From Methylobacillus caricis (GTDB taxonomy: Bacteria; Pseudomonadota; Gammaproteobacteria; Burkholderiales; Methylophilaceae), in contig NZ_JAJAVD010000003.1 in the NCBI RefSeq assembly GCF_020532705.1, positions 1 through 64,000 of the forward strand: a DNA stretch of 64,000 nucleotides. The letters are read 5' to 3'. Shown piece by piece: positions 29,125-38,479 of this stretch (its first letter is position 1; every line of letters begins with the position of its first letter). The notes beneath the pieces were generated by a model, which searched no databases, was not told the DNA's origin, and saw nothing but the letters and a program-made list of their open reading frames with translations. Both the position numbers and the translations under genes were made by a program.

Positions 29125-29970
29125 TTACTTGCCGCCGCCGATCAAGGCTTTGACAGCACTGACCAGGTCTCCTGGCATCACTACAATCTTGCTGTTGCTG
29201 GAGTTGGACATTTTCTGCAGAGTCTGGATGTAGCGGTCACCCAGCAGGAAAGTGGCTGAGGTGTCGTTTTCCTTCACGGCATCTGCAATCATGCGGATGG
29301 ATTCGGCGGATGCTTCTGCTGCCACCTTTTGCGCTTCTGCATCTTTTCTTGCGGCTTCCAACCGCGCCTCGGCATTGAGGATCAGGGACTGTTTGTCACC
29401 TTCGGCGCGGGTGACGACTGCGACCCGTTCCCGCTCGGCAGAAGCTTGTTGTTCCATGGCATGCTGCATATTGGCTGAGGGTTTGATGTCCTGGATTTCC
29501 ACTGACTTGACGGTTAAGCCCCAGTCGGAAGCCTCGTCTGCAATGGCAGTCTTCAGTTCTGTCTTGATGCGCTCGCGCGAGGTGAGCGCTTCGTTCAGGT
29601 CCATGCCGCCAATGATGGAGCGCAGGTTGGTTTGCACCATATTGCGCATGGCTTCGCGAAAATCTTCGATACCATAGACGGCACGTTCTATGTTGGTGAC
29701 CTTGATGAATGCCAGTGCATTGGCCAGGATGACGGCGTTATCCTTGGTGATGACATCCTGCTCTGGCACATCAAGGATGATGTCCTTGGTGGTGACCTTG
29801 TAAGTGACCTTGCTGAAAATCGGGTTGATGATGTGCAGGCCAGGGGTAATCACAGCATTGAATTTCCCCAGTCTTTCCACTACCCACTCCTCGCCCTGCG
29901 GCACGATGCGGATGCCTTTCCAGGCCAGGACGGCAACAGCGGCGATCAATACAAATGCGAATTCAAACAT
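29125..29970 (-). CDS. SPFH/stomatin-like membrane protein (QmcA type)
   Basis: A 281-residue protein with one N-terminal membrane helix (~3-20), the SPFH/band-7 domain (~20-190, including the VVERLGKF and VQTNLRSIIGGMDLNE stretches) and an Ala/Glu-rich coiled coil (~190-240). Such proteins form rings in membrane microdomains and usually work with an NfeD partner, which is encoded just upstream (18-base gap). They are linked to membrane-protein quality control. The exact role here is unknown. Confidence 0.9.
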   Translation of the reverse strand: MFEFAFVLIAAVAVLAWKGIRIVPQGEEWVVERLGKFNAVITPGLHIINPIFSKVTYKVTTKDIILDVPEQDVITKDNAVILANALAFIKVTNIERAVYGIEDFREAMRNMVQTNLRSIIGGMDLNEALTSRERIKTELKTAIADEASDWGLTVKSVEIQDIKPSANMQHAMEQQASAERERVAVVTRAEGDKQSLILNAEARLEAARKDAEAQKVAAEASAESIRMIADAVKENDTSATFLLGDRYIQTLQKMSNSSNSKIVVMPGDLVSAVKALIGGGK

Positions 29971-29988
29971 GGTTTCTCCTTATGGATA

Positions 29989-30447
29989 TTATCCGGTGGT
30001 TTTCTTGCTGACGCGCAGGCGGTTGCCTTCCACTGACACAATAACGGCTTCGGCACCTGCCTCGATTTCCTCATTGGCAATGGCGACCCATTGGCGGCTG
30101 CCCAATACGCCTTGCGCAAACTCGATCTGGCCGTTCTGCCTTGGGCTGACAGCTTCGATGATGATGCCGGTGCGGCCGATCTCGTCACCGCGCGACTGTC
30201 CAATGTTGGAATCGTCTTGTTCGCGGCGGTAGAACTGCTTCCAGATCGCGAGCGAACCCAGTGAAAGCGCAGCAAAGATCAATAACTGCCAGGCGGTGCC
30301 CAATGCCGGGATCAGGTAAGTCAGCAGTGCCAGGCACAAGGCCGCGATGCCGAACCAGAGTATATACAGCGTGCCTGTGAGCATTTCCAGCGCGATCAGG
30401 GCTAATCCGAGTATGCCCCATATCCAGAGCGGTTCCAGCATCTTCAT
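29989..30447 (-). CDS. NfeD-like membrane protein
   Basis: A 152-residue protein with three or four membrane helices (~3-75) and a C-terminal OB-fold NfeD domain (~85-150, RTGIIIEAVSPRQNGQIEF). It is the usual partner of the SPFH protein encoded immediately downstream. The longer frame to 30534 lacks a good start. The ATG at 30447, preceded by GGGA, fits the family. Confidence 0.85.
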   Translation of the reverse strand: MKMLEPLWIWGILGLALIALEMLTGTLYILWFGIAALCLALLTYLIPALGTAWQLLIFAALSLGSLAIWKQFYRREQDDSNIGQSRGDEIGRTGIIIEAVSPRQNGQIEFAQGVLGSRQWVAIANEEIEAGAEAVIVSVEGNRLRVSKKTTG

Positions 30448-30580
30448 TATGTCCCATTGAGTGTTTAGCCTGTCATCGTACCAGAACTTTACCCTTGCAA
30501 TATGGTCACCCAACAGGGGGGAATTTTTAAGCACGAGTTGTCATTGGCGCTTAAGCTCATTCAACATCAAGGAGGTCGTG

Positions 30581-31216
30581 ATGAAATTTCCCGCATTGGG
30601 TTTTGTTTTGACATTGGCATTTACACCGGCAGTCCATGCCGCCACTACCATCAGCACCATAGATCAATGGGATGGAGAAGTTTCACCATTCGGTACGCCG
30701 GATACGGCCACCTACGGTCAAACCATTACCATTGGCGACCAGGATCAAGTGCTACAGTCCTTTTCCTTCATTCTGTCGGACCTGAACGCTGCATTTACGA
30801 TCGAAGTGGGTAGCTGGACAGGTTCCAGGGTGGACGAAATTCTCTATCAATCGGATCCATTCAGATTTTCCGCTAGCAGCGAATACACGGAGATTACGGC
30901 TTATCCCTCTGTGACGCTGCAGGCGAATAACCAGTATGTGCTGTATTTCACTACTTCCGGTATCCAGGAAGGCGTGGAAAGTACCAATGAATGGGGCTTT
31001 GCTCCGGATACGGCATATGAGGGCGGCACGTTTGTGTACCTGAATAATGGCAACGATCGCAGTCAGCTGACAGGTGCGCCATGGGTCACCACCCTGGGAG
31101 GTGATCTTGCTTTTAGCGCTAATCTGGCCGCTGTGCCTGAGCCAGCCACTTATGGCATGTTGCTGGCGGGGATTGGCCTGTTAGGCGGTGTAGCAAGACG
31201 CAGAAAAATGGTTTAA
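30581..31216 (+). CDS. PEP-CTERM sorting-signal protein
   Basis: A 211-residue exported protein. The signal peptide (MKFPALGFVLTLAFTPAVHA) is followed by a beta-rich domain of unknown function. The C-terminus ends in the exosortase signal VPEPATYGMLLAGIGLLGG followed by ARRRK: a PEP motif, a hydrophobic helix and basic residues. It should be processed by EpsH/exosortase, which is not in the window, and reach the surface or exopolysaccharide. The ATG at 30581 follows AAGGAGG, which overrides the longer open frame from 30461. It stands alone with its own terminator. Confidence 0.9.
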   Translation: MKFPALGFVLTLAFTPAVHAATTISTIDQWDGEVSPFGTPDTATYGQTITIGDQDQVLQSFSFILSDLNAAFTIEVGSWTGSRVDEILYQSDPFRFSASSEYTEITAYPSVTLQANNQYVLYFTTSGIQEGVESTNEWGFAPDTAYEGGTFVYLNNGNDRSQLTGAPWVTTLGGDLAFSANLAAVPEPATYGMLLAGIGLLGGVARRRKMV

Positions 31217-31242
31217 GCACGCGTAGTAGTTGGTAGTTAGAG

Positions 31243-31270
31243 AAAGGGCCGGGCAACCGGCCTTTTTCTT
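31243..31270 (+). terminator. Terminator after the PEP-CTERM gene
   Basis: GGCCGG and CCGGCC pair around a GCAA tetraloop-like turn, followed by a T run. It closes a single-gene transcript. Confidence 0.85.
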
Positions 31271-31353
31271 TTGAAAGCGCCACTGCAATGACTGACCGTT
31301 GCCTGGCTCTGAATGGCGCATTACACTGGCAATCAATTCAAAAGGGGATGGAT

Positions 31354-31920
31354 ATGCCGATTTTTATGCTGGTGGCACTGTTTGTGGCCGTGATTTATTT
31401 CATCATGGTCTACAACGGCCTGGTCAGTCTCAAGAACAATGTGGAAAAAGCCTGGGCCAATATCGATGTGTTACTCAAGCAACGGCATGACGAGTTGCCC
31501 AAGCTGGTGGATACCTGCAAGCAATATATGCAGCATGAGCAGGATACCCTGCAAAAGGTGATACAGGCGCGGTCACGTGTTTCCGAGGCACGCGAGCTGC
31601 ATGATGTGGCGGCCCTGGGTGCGGCAGAAGGCGCCTTGCGGGCTGGCCTGGGCAATTTGTTTGCAGTGGCGGAATCCTACCCTGAACTGAAGGCCAATGA
31701 GCAGTTTCTGCATTTGCAGGCACGCATCAGTGGGCTGGAAAATGCTATTGCGGATCGCCGCGAGTTCTATAACGACAGCGTCAATATCCATAATGTCCGT
31801 ATTGCCCAATTCCCTGATCTGGTGGTTGCCCGTACACTGGGTTTCAGCCGCCAGGCTTTACTGCGTTTTGCCAAGAGCGAATTGCAGGATGTGGATATCG
31901 CCAAGCGCTTCAGTCAGTAA
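31354..31920 (+). CDS. LemA family protein
   Basis: A 188-residue membrane-anchored helical protein with an N-terminal membrane helix (~3-22) and the LemA core (YNGLVSLKNNVEKAWANIDV, then QRHDELPKLVDTCKQYM). LemA proteins have no firm biochemical role. The start at 31354 is chosen because AAAGGGG sits about six bases upstream. The ATG at 31348 is too close to it. The next gene (GIDE domain) follows after 18 bases, a frequent pairing. Confidence 0.88.
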   Translation: MPIFMLVALFVAVIYFIMVYNGLVSLKNNVEKAWANIDVLLKQRHDELPKLVDTCKQYMQHEQDTLQKVIQARSRVSEARELHDVAALGAAEGALRAGLGNLFAVAESYPELKANEQFLHLQARISGLENAIADRREFYNDSVNIHNVRIAQFPDLVVARTLGFSRQALLRFAKSELQDVDIAKRFSQ

Positions 31921-31938
31921 CCCCCGCTTTAACTTCTT

Positions 31939-32838
31939 ATGTTATTCAAGGGCTGGCGCCGTCATTACGTCGATCTGCTGACTTCCGTCAGTCATCTTGT
32001 ATTGCTGGTGATCGCGATACAGTTCAGGCGGCCTGATGTGTGGCAGTGGTGCCTGGGTTTGGTAGCCCTGATCAGCGGCTTTGCCTGGGCCTCCAATTAC
32101 CGGCGTGTGCGTGCCATTGCGGACCTCCCCACCTCGCGTATCAGCTCTGCCGCCCAAGGCTATGTTGAGCTTTATGGTCGAGCAGTGCCAGATCCTGAGC
32201 ATTTGATCGTCAGCCCGTTTTCAGCCCGGCGCTGTGTCTGGTATCGCTACAAGGTATATCGCAAGCGTGGTCACAATGATTGGCGCTTGGAACATCAAGG
32301 CGTGAGTGATGAAACTTTTTTGATCACTGATGGTAGCGGGCAGTGTTTTGTTGATCCTGACCATGCGGAAGTGGTAGGCCCGGAGCGGCGGGTGAGTTAC
32401 CAGGCAGACTATAAGCGGGTGGAGGAGATTCTCTTTGCCGGGGCGATTTATGTGTTGGGAGAATTGACCACAGTGGGTGGGGCTAATACCCCGCTCAATA
32501 AAAGCGAGGATGTATCGGCTTTGCTCGGGGAGTGGAAGCAAGACAAAGCCAATTTATTGCAGCGCTTTGACCTGGATGGCAATGGCGAGATTGACCTCAA
32601 GGAGTGGGAGCTGGCACGCCGCGCTGCAATCCGCGAAGTGGAGAGGCAGCACCGCGAGCTGAGAACGGCAGCCGGTGTCCATGTCATCAGGGCGCCTGCC
32701 GATGGGCGCATGTTTCTGCTTTCCAGCCTGTCTCCTCATCGTCTGCGTCAGCAGTATCTGTGCTGGGGCTGGGTACATGCGGTGATATTAGCCGGAGCCC
32801 TTGCCGCCTTTTTCTGGGTGGGACAGCATGCCTGGTAG
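31939..32838 (+). CDS. GIDE-domain membrane protein with an EF-hand
   Basis: A 299-residue protein with two N-terminal helices (~14-28, ~35-50) and one C-terminal helix (~278-296) around a GIDE-type domain (~63-180 and ~235-270). The signature stretch is LPTSRISSAAQGYVELYGRA. Residues 211-222 read DLDGNGEIDLKE, a full EF-hand calcium loop, inserted in the soluble part. It pairs with the lemA-like gene, as in many proteobacteria. Function is unknown, and the calcium site suggests a regulated membrane role. Confidence 0.8.
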   Translation: MLFKGWRRHYVDLLTSVSHLVLLVIAIQFRRPDVWQWCLGLVALISGFAWASNYRRVRAIADLPTSRISSAAQGYVELYGRAVPDPEHLIVSPFSARRCVWYRYKVYRKRGHNDWRLEHQGVSDETFLITDGSGQCFVDPDHAEVVGPERRVSYQADYKRVEEILFAGAIYVLGELTTVGGANTPLNKSEDVSALLGEWKQDKANLLQRFDLDGNGEIDLKEWELARRAAIREVERQHRELRTAAGVHVIRAPADGRMFLLSSLSPHRLRQQYLCWGWVHAVILAGALAAFFWVGQHAW

Positions 32839-32912
32839 CAGGATCATGAATCCGCAGTTTTTGCAGGGGCAGGCATTATGGCGGCGGGCCGCTATGCTAA
32901 AATCCCACCCCT

Positions 32913-35744
32913 ATGAGCACAGATAACTCCCCAATCCAAACCCTCGATAAATCCTTTGAGCCCAAGAACATAGAAAGCCGCTGGTACCAATTCTGGGAAG
33001 AGCGCGGCTACTATGCTGCCGGGCTGGATACCTCCAAACAAGATAATTTCTGCATCCTGCTGCCACCACCGAATGTGACAGGCACCCTGCACATGGGGCA
33101 TGGTTTCAACCAGACCATCATGGATGCATTGACCCGTTACCATCGCATGTGCGGCGACAACACCTTGTGGCAGCCTGGTACTGACCACGCGGGGATTGCC
33201 ACCCAGATCGTGGTGGAGCGCCAGCTTGATGCACAAGGTGTCAGCCGTCATGACCTTGGCCGCGAGAAATTCCTGGAAAAAGTCTGGGAATGGAAAGAAT
33301 ATTCCGGCGGCACCATCACCAAACAAATGCGTCGCCTTGGCACTTCACCTGACTGGAGCCGCGAGCGTTTCACCATGGATGAAGGCTTGTCCAAGACCGT
33401 GACCGAGACCTTTGTCCGCCTTTATAACGAAGGCCTGATTTATCGCGGCAAGCGTTTGGTCAATTGGGATGTGAAGCTGGGCACGGCAGTATCAGACCTG
33501 GAAGTGGTGCAGGAAGAGGAGGACGGCTCGCTCTGGCATATCAATTATCCTCTGGCCGACGGCACCGGTCATTTAACCGTAGCCACTACGCGTCCGGAAA
33601 CCATGCTCGGCGATGTGGCCGTGATGGTGTATCCGGAAGATGAGCGTTACGCGCACTTGGTTGGTAAGACCGTCAAGCTGCCGCTGTGCGACCGCGAAAT
33701 CCCGATTATTGCCGATGATTATGTAGACCGCGAGTTTGGTACTGGTGTGGTGAAGGTGACGCCTGCGCATGACTTTAACGATTACGCCGTGGGCCAACGC
33801 CACGGTTTGCCGCTGATCGGCATCCTGAACCTGCAAGGCTTCGTCAATGACAATGCGCCGCAGCAATATCGCGGCCTGGAGCGTTTTGCTGCGCGTAAGC
33901 AGATTGTGGCCGACCTCGAAGCCCAGGGCTATTTGGCGAAAATTGATAAACACAAGCTCAAGGTGCCGCGCGGCGACCGGACCAATGTCGTGATTGAGCC
34001 CATGCTGACCGATCAATGGTTTGTCGCCATGAGCAAGCCGTCTGCCGATGGCAAGAGCATCACGCAAAAGGCGCTGGATGTGGTGGCCTCGGGCGAGATC
34101 AAATTCGTGCCGGAAAACTGGGTGAACACTTACAACCAATGGCTGAACAATATCCAGGACTGGTGTATCTCGCGCCAGCTCTGGTGGGGTCACCAGATTC
34201 CTGCCTGGTATAGCGACGAGAGTAAGGTCTATGTCGCGCACAACGAATCCGAGGCAATCCAGCTCGCGGCCAACGATGGTTACCGCGGCAACCTGAAGCG
34301 CGATGACGATGTGCTCGACACTTGGTACTCCTCCGCGCTCTGGCCGTTCTCTACCCTGGATTGGACTGGCGACGAGGAAAAGGACAAGGCGAATGTCGCC
34401 CTGCAGCAATACCTGCCTTCCTCTGTGCTGGTGACCGGTTTCGACATTATCTTCTTCTGGGTGGCGCGCATGGTGATGATGACCAAGCACATCACCGGCA
34501 AGATTCCGTTCAAGCATGTCTACGTGCATGGCCTGATCCGCGATGCGGAAGGGCAGAAAATGTCCAAGTCCAAGGGCAATGTGCTGGACCCGATCGACCT
34601 GATCGACGGTATCGGGTTGGACGATCTGGTTAAGAAGCGCACGACAGGCCTGATGAACCCCCGGGATGCGGAAAAGATCGAAAAGCGCACGCGCAAGGAA
34701 TTCCCCGAGGGCATTCCCGCGTTCGGCACCGATGCCTTGCGCTTCACCTTCGCCTCGCTGGCCTCTCCAGGCCGCGACATCAAGTTCGACCTGCAGCGAT
34801 GTGAGGGCTACCGTAATTTCTGCAACAAGTTGTGGAACGCCACGCGCTTTGTGCTGATGAACACCGAAGGCCAGAACAACGGCCTGGAAGACTGCAAGAC
34901 CCAGCCTGAAGGCTACCTCAAGTTCTCGCAGGCAGACCGCTGGATCGTCAGCCTGTTACAGCACACTGAGGCGGAAATCGAGCGCGGCTTTGCCGATTAC
35001 CGTTTTGACAATGTGGCGCAGGCTATCTACAAGTTTGTCTGGGACGAGTACTGCGACTGGTACCTCGAACTGGCCAAGGTGCAATTGCAAACCGGTGATG
35101 AGGCCGAGCAACGCGCGACACGCCGCACCTTGCTGCGTGTGCTGGAAACCATATTGCGCCTGGCGCATCCATTGATGCCATTCATTACCGAGGAAATCTG
35201 GCAGACGGTAGGGCCGCTGTCCGGCCGCACCGGCCCCAGCATCATGCTGGAAGCCTACCCTAAGGCGCAGCCTGCCAAGATCGATACTGATGCCGAATCC
35301 TGGGTGGCGCTACTCAAACAGGCAGTGGACGCCTGCCGCAGCCTGCGCGGTGAAATGGGCGTGTCGCCCGCAACCCGCGTGCCTTTGATTGCGGCTGGCG
35401 ATGCGGAGAAGCTGGCTGCCTATGCGCCGCATCTCAAGGCGCTGGCCAAGCTGGCGGAAGTCGAGATCGTGGCCGAACTGCCAGAAGCTGATGCACCAGT
35501 GGCACTAGCAGGTGATTTCAAGCTCATGTTCAAGATTGAGATCGATGTAGCTGCCGAGAAGGAGCGTCTGGGCAAGGAAATCAGCCGTATTGAGACTGAG
35601 ATTGGCAAAGCGCAGGCCAAGCTGGGCAATGAGAGTTTTGTGGCCCGCGCCCCAGCGATAGTGGTTGAGCAAGAAAAGGCGCGCCTCGCCGTTTTCAGCG
35701 ATACGCTTTCCAAATTGCAGGCACAACTCGCCAAACTGAAATAA
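32913..35744 (+). CDS. valS: Valine-tRNA ligase
   Basis: Charges tRNA-Val in the cytoplasm. The 943-residue class I synthetase has the [13 protein letters not shown] (HIGH) motif (~49-61), the editing domain (~200-350), the KMSKSKGN motif (~550), an anticodon-binding domain and the C-terminal coiled-coil arm (~880-943). It is full length. The start ATG is the first of the frame and agrees with the family. It is transcribed alone or with the bestrophin gene 40 bases downstream. Confidence 0.97.
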   Translation: MSTDNSPIQTLDKSFEPKNIESRWYQFWEERGYYAAGLDTSKQDNFCILLPPPNVTGTLHMGHGFNQTIMDALTRYHRMCGDNTLWQPGTDHAGIATQIVVERQLDAQGVSRHDLGREKFLEKVWEWKEYSGGTITKQMRRLGTSPDWSRERFTMDEGLSKTVTETFVRLYNEGLIYRGKRLVNWDVKLGTAVSDLEVVQEEEDGSLWHINYPLADGTGHLTVATTRPETMLGDVAVMVYPEDERYAHLVGKTVKLPLCDREIPIIADDYVDREFGTGVVKVTPAHDFNDYAVGQRHGLPLIGILNLQGFVNDNAPQQYRGLERFAARKQIVADLEAQGYLAKIDKHKLKVPRGDRTNVVIEPMLTDQWFVAMSKPSADGKSITQKALDVVASGEIKFVPENWVNTYNQWLNNIQDWCISRQLWWGHQIPAWYSDESKVYVAHNESEAIQLAANDGYRGNLKRDDDVLDTWYSSALWPFSTLDWTGDEEKDKANVALQQYLPSSVLVTGFDIIFFWVARMVMMTKHITGKIPFKHVYVHGLIRDAEGQKMSKSKGNVLDPIDLIDGIGLDDLVKKRTTGLMNPRDAEKIEKRTRKEFPEGIPAFGTDALRFTFASLASPGRDIKFDLQRCEGYRNFCNKLWNATRFVLMNTEGQNNGLEDCKTQPEGYLKFSQADRWIVSLLQHTEAEIERGFADYRFDNVAQAIYKFVWDEYCDWYLELAKVQLQTGDEAEQRATRRTLLRVLETILRLAHPLMPFITEEIWQTVGPLSGRTGPSIMLEAYPKAQPAKIDTDAESWVALLKQAVDACRSLRGEMGVSPATRVPLIAAGDAEKLAAYAPHLKALAKLAEVEIVAELPEADAPVALAGDFKLMFKIEIDVAAEKERLGKEISRIETEIGKAQAKLGNESFVARAPAIVVEQEKARLAVFSDTLSKLQAQLAKLK

Positions 35745-35784
35745 GCATTTACCCGGGAATACTGGGGAACAGGATTAATCAACC

Positions 35785-36687
35785 ATGATTACGCATCCAC
35801 AAAACCCTAGCGCCCGGGTATTGTTGTTTTCACTCAAGGGTTCCATCATCCCGGTGATCTGGCGCAAGGTATTGTTTACCGTTTTGCTCAGTTCGCTGGT
35901 GGTGGCGACTCATGGTACTTTGTACCACTATAAGGTGATACTGACTGCGACACCGTTCACGCTGTGGGGGCTGACCCTGGCAATCTTCCTGGGCTTTCGT
36001 AACAGTGCTGCCTATCAGCGCTTCTGGGAAGCCCGTACCTTGTGGGGAGAGCTCATGATTAGTGCGCGCAACCTTGCAAGGCAAACGCAACAATACTTTC
36101 CCGCGCTGAATCGTGAAGCGCGATTATTTCTCTTGCGACCTTTATTGGCTTATCCTTATGCACTGCGGAATTTTTTGCGCGGCGTTATATATGAAAATAT
36201 AAAGCGCAGTGAAGATGAAGAAATAAAACCGCATATGCAGTCGCCGGCGTTGTTAATCAGCATTTTGGGCAGACGCATTGCAGAGCGGGCGAGAGAGTCC
36301 AATCTTGATCCTATCCTGCTCTCCCAGATGGATAACCAACTGAATCATCTATCGGAAGTGCTGGGTGGTTGTGAGCGCATCAAGAGCACGCCGATTCCTT
36401 ATCCCTATATCCTGATGTTGCACCGTATCGTGCATGTGTATTGCTTTCTGTTGCCATTCTGCCTAGTTGATAGTATCGGCTGGTTCACTCCCGTGGCAGT
36501 CTGCATATTGGCATATACTTTTTTTGGCCTGGATGCGCTGGGGGATCAGATTGCGGATCCGTTTGACACCCAACCCAATGATTTGCCGCTGGATGCCATG
36601 AGCCGCAATATCGAGATTGCCGTGCTGGAAGTGATCGGTGAACCAGTGCCCTCAGTGCTGCAACCGGATGATGGCGTGCTGCTCTAG
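35785..36687 (+). CDS. Bestrophin-like ion channel protein
   Basis: A 300-residue membrane protein of the bacterial bestrophin/UPF0187 family: helices at ~28-45, ~52-70, ~205-225 and ~230-250. The family segments FLGFRNSAAYQRFWEARTLWGEL and DALGDQIADPFDTQPNDLPLD are both conserved. Bacterial homologues form pentameric ion channels. The physiological ion here is unknown. Confidence 0.88.
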   Translation: MITHPQNPSARVLLFSLKGSIIPVIWRKVLFTVLLSSLVVATHGTLYHYKVILTATPFTLWGLTLAIFLGFRNSAAYQRFWEARTLWGELMISARNLARQTQQYFPALNREARLFLLRPLLAYPYALRNFLRGVIYENIKRSEDEEIKPHMQSPALLISILGRRIAERARESNLDPILLSQMDNQLNHLSEVLGGCERIKSTPIPYPYILMLHRIVHVYCFLLPFCLVDSIGWFTPVAVCILAYTFFGLDALGDQIADPFDTQPNDLPLDAMSRNIEIAVLEVIGEPVPSVLQPDDGVLL

Positions 36688-36713
36688 GATGCTGCAGGCA
36701 GGCTAAAAGGGAG

Positions 36714-36959
36714 TCAGTTGGTGCGTTTCCTGATATGGAAAATGAATTCTTTTTGCGGAGCATCCGTATTTTCTGCCATGGCCAGCATCTCGTGACCAGT
36801 CTGTTTGCAGAATGCCTGAAAATCCTTCACTGAGCCTGGGTCAGTGGCAATCACTTTCAATACATTGCCCGCGTCCACTTCTGCCAGTGCCTTCTTGCAG
36901 CGCAAAATAGGCAACGGACATTTAAGCCCGCGTGCATCTAGTTCTGTCTGGAATTCCAT
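36714..36959 (-). CDS. tusA: TusA-like sulfur carrier
   Basis: An 81-residue TusA-fold protein with the ARGLKCPLPILR motif. The cysteine (Cys14) carries persulfide sulfur for tRNA thiolation, molybdenum cofactor or other sulfur transfers. It starts 3 bases after the stop of a rhodanese gene, so the two likely act together in sulfur relay. Confidence 0.92.
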   Translation of the reverse strand: MEFQTELDARGLKCPLPILRCKKALAEVDAGNVLKVIATDPGSVKDFQAFCKQTGHEMLAMAENTDAPQKEFIFHIRKRTN

Positions 36960-36961
36960 GA

Positions 36962-37294
36962 TTATTCAGTCTTGGTGGTAAAGCTATAGCCTGCATTGCC
37001 CCACGCCAGTATGCCGCCGCGCAGATTGTACACATTGTTACGTCCCTGGCCGGCAAGAAAGCCGGCGGCCTGGGCTGAGCGGATGCCGCTATGACAGTAG
37101 AATACCAATGCAGTATCAGGATGCTCGGACAATAAGCCGCCCATGCCGGGGATCACGGACATGGGGATATGCATCGCACCCTCAATGATGCCGCGCGCGA
37201 CTTCATCGTCGTTACGCACATCCACGAGGATGACCTTTTGCGATGACAAGAGCGCCTGCAGCTCGTTCGCATCGATATCGGTATGGTTGGCCAT
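36962..37294 (-). CDS. Rhodanese-like sulfurtransferase
   Basis: A 110-residue single-domain cytoplasmic rhodanese: VDVRNDDEVARG, then the active-site loop YCHSGIRSAQAAGF with an intact catalytic cysteine. It is translationally next to tusA, a common pair. It contrasts with the secreted rhodanese at 60139, whose cysteine is missing. Confidence 0.92.
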   Translation of the reverse strand: MANHTDIDANELQALLSSQKVILVDVRNDDEVARGIIEGAMHIPMSVIPGMGGLLSEHPDTALVFYCHSGIRSAQAAGFLAGQGRNNVYNLRGGILAWGNAGYSFTTKTE

Positions 37295-37559
37295 GAAGAT
37301 TTTTAAACCACAGGTTGCAAGGTCGCCATGATATCACAGCCATATCGGCTATTTTTTCCTTGGATGATACGCCGATTGCCAGTGAGTATGGTGATATAGA
37401 GCCTAGCCAGGGTGTATATGGAATTTCTGGCGAGACTGGGCACAATGCTGTTTTGGACATCTAGTACGATTGCCCTAGCGCTAGGGTCAATTACTGGCTG
37501 TGCAGTATTGAATGATGATGCTTGATATGATGGAGGAATGAAAAGAGAGATGCATTCTC

Positions 37560-38081
37560 TTAGCTTGACAGTTTCCCTGTTGGGATAAGGTGCCTGTACT
37601 CGCGCCAGGTTAGCCATACGCGCATATCAAACTCCAGTTGGTGATAGTCCGGCTCCATGTGCAGGCACAGTTGGTAAAAAGCCTTGTTATGGTCTTTTTC
37701 CTTTAGATGTGAAAGCTCGTGCACTACGATCATGCGTAAAAACCCTTCGGGAGCATCGCGGAAAAGTGTAGCGATGCGGATTTCGTTTTTGTTCTTGAGC
37801 TTGTTTCCCTGTATGCGTCTCACGAAAGTGTTGGTGCCAAGCGTTCCCTTCACAGGATGCTGCTGGTTGTCGAATTGTATTTTCGCCACAATCGGTGCAT
37901 TTTTCAGGTAATGCTGTTTAATTTCTGTCACGTACTGGTACAGCATTTTGTCAGTCTGGATATCATGGCGCGTTGGATACTTGCGTTCCAACCAGGTGCC
38001 AAGCTGACCTTTTTCCAGCAACGTGCAGATTTGCGTGAGTAATGGGGCAGGATATCCATTGAGGTAGGGAAGCTCGGTCAT
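37560..38081 (-). CDS. YgjP-like (DUF45) metallopeptidase
   Basis: A 173-residue protein with the zinc motif VVHELSHLKEKDHNKAFY, followed by a C-terminal WREYRHLI segment, as in YgjP/WLM-type proteins. No signal peptide, so it is likely cytoplasmic. The substrate is unknown. About 265 bases without a gene separate it from the downstream rhodanese. Confidence 0.8.
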   Translation of the reverse strand: MTELPYLNGYPAPLLTQICTLLEKGQLGTWLERKYPTRHDIQTDKMLYQYVTEIKQHYLKNAPIVAKIQFDNQQHPVKGTLGTNTFVRRIQGNKLKNKNEIRIATLFRDAPEGFLRMIVVHELSHLKEKDHNKAFYQLCLHMEPDYHQLEFDMRVWLTWREYRHLIPTGKLSS

Positions 38082-38195
38082 TGGAGTGTGGATTTGTGTG
38101 TCGCACCAATCAAATATTAATGTCGAGCGTGTGTGAGTTGCGTTTGCTGTGCAATGGTATTGTCCGGGGGATTGCAGGAATCCTCCAGAAAATAA

Positions 38196-38229
38196 AAAAG
38201 GCTAGCTCAAAACCGAAGCTAACCTTTTG
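38196..38229 (-). terminator. Terminator of the tRNA-Phe gene
   Basis: On the minus strand GGTTAGCT and AGCTAGCC pair (one G-T), followed by TTTTTT. It lies just past the 3' end of the tRNA. Confidence 0.8.
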
Positions 38230-38236
38230 ATATTCT

Positions 38237-38312
38237 TGGTGGCCAGGGGCGGAATCGAACCGTCGACACGCGGATTTTCAATCCGCTGCTCTACCAACTG
38301 AGCTACCTGGCC
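38237..38312 (-). tRNA. tRNA-Phe (anticodon GAA)
   Basis: A 76-base cloverleaf with CCA: acceptor arms GGCCAGG and CCTGGCC, anticodon stem GCGGA/TCCGC around TTGAAAA with GAA, and a T arm with GTTCGATTC. It is a single tRNA gene with its own promoter-like and terminator signals. Confidence 0.96.
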
Positions 38313-38359
38313 ATACTGCTTGCTGATTACGCTGGCTCTTGAGCTCACGCAAGGCCAGC

Positions 38360-38387
38360 ATTATAGCAAACTTCAGGATTTCGTCTA
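38360..38387 (-). promoter_or_regulatory. Likely tRNA-Phe promoter
   Basis: On the minus strand a perfect TATAAT (38365-38360) with TAGACG 16 bases upstream. The -35 is weak. Position about 48 bases before the mature tRNA is reasonable. Confidence 0.5.
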
Positions 38388-38479
38388 GGTTTGATCAAAA
38401 ATATTCGATTTTTATTTCTGCCATTCAAAAATCACTTATGCTCGGGTATGCTCGCTGCTTGATTTGAAAAGAAGATTTC

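Noticed and set aside
30480-30580. Possible sigma54 promoter before the PEP-CTERM gene (TGGCGCTTAAGCTC)
   Set aside because: The -12 TTGC element is missing at the required spacing.
37303-37617. A 104-codon minus-strand frame between the YgjP-type gene and the rhodanese gene
   Set aside because: It overlaps the 3' end of the YgjP-type gene in another frame, lacks a ribosome site and shows no family pattern.
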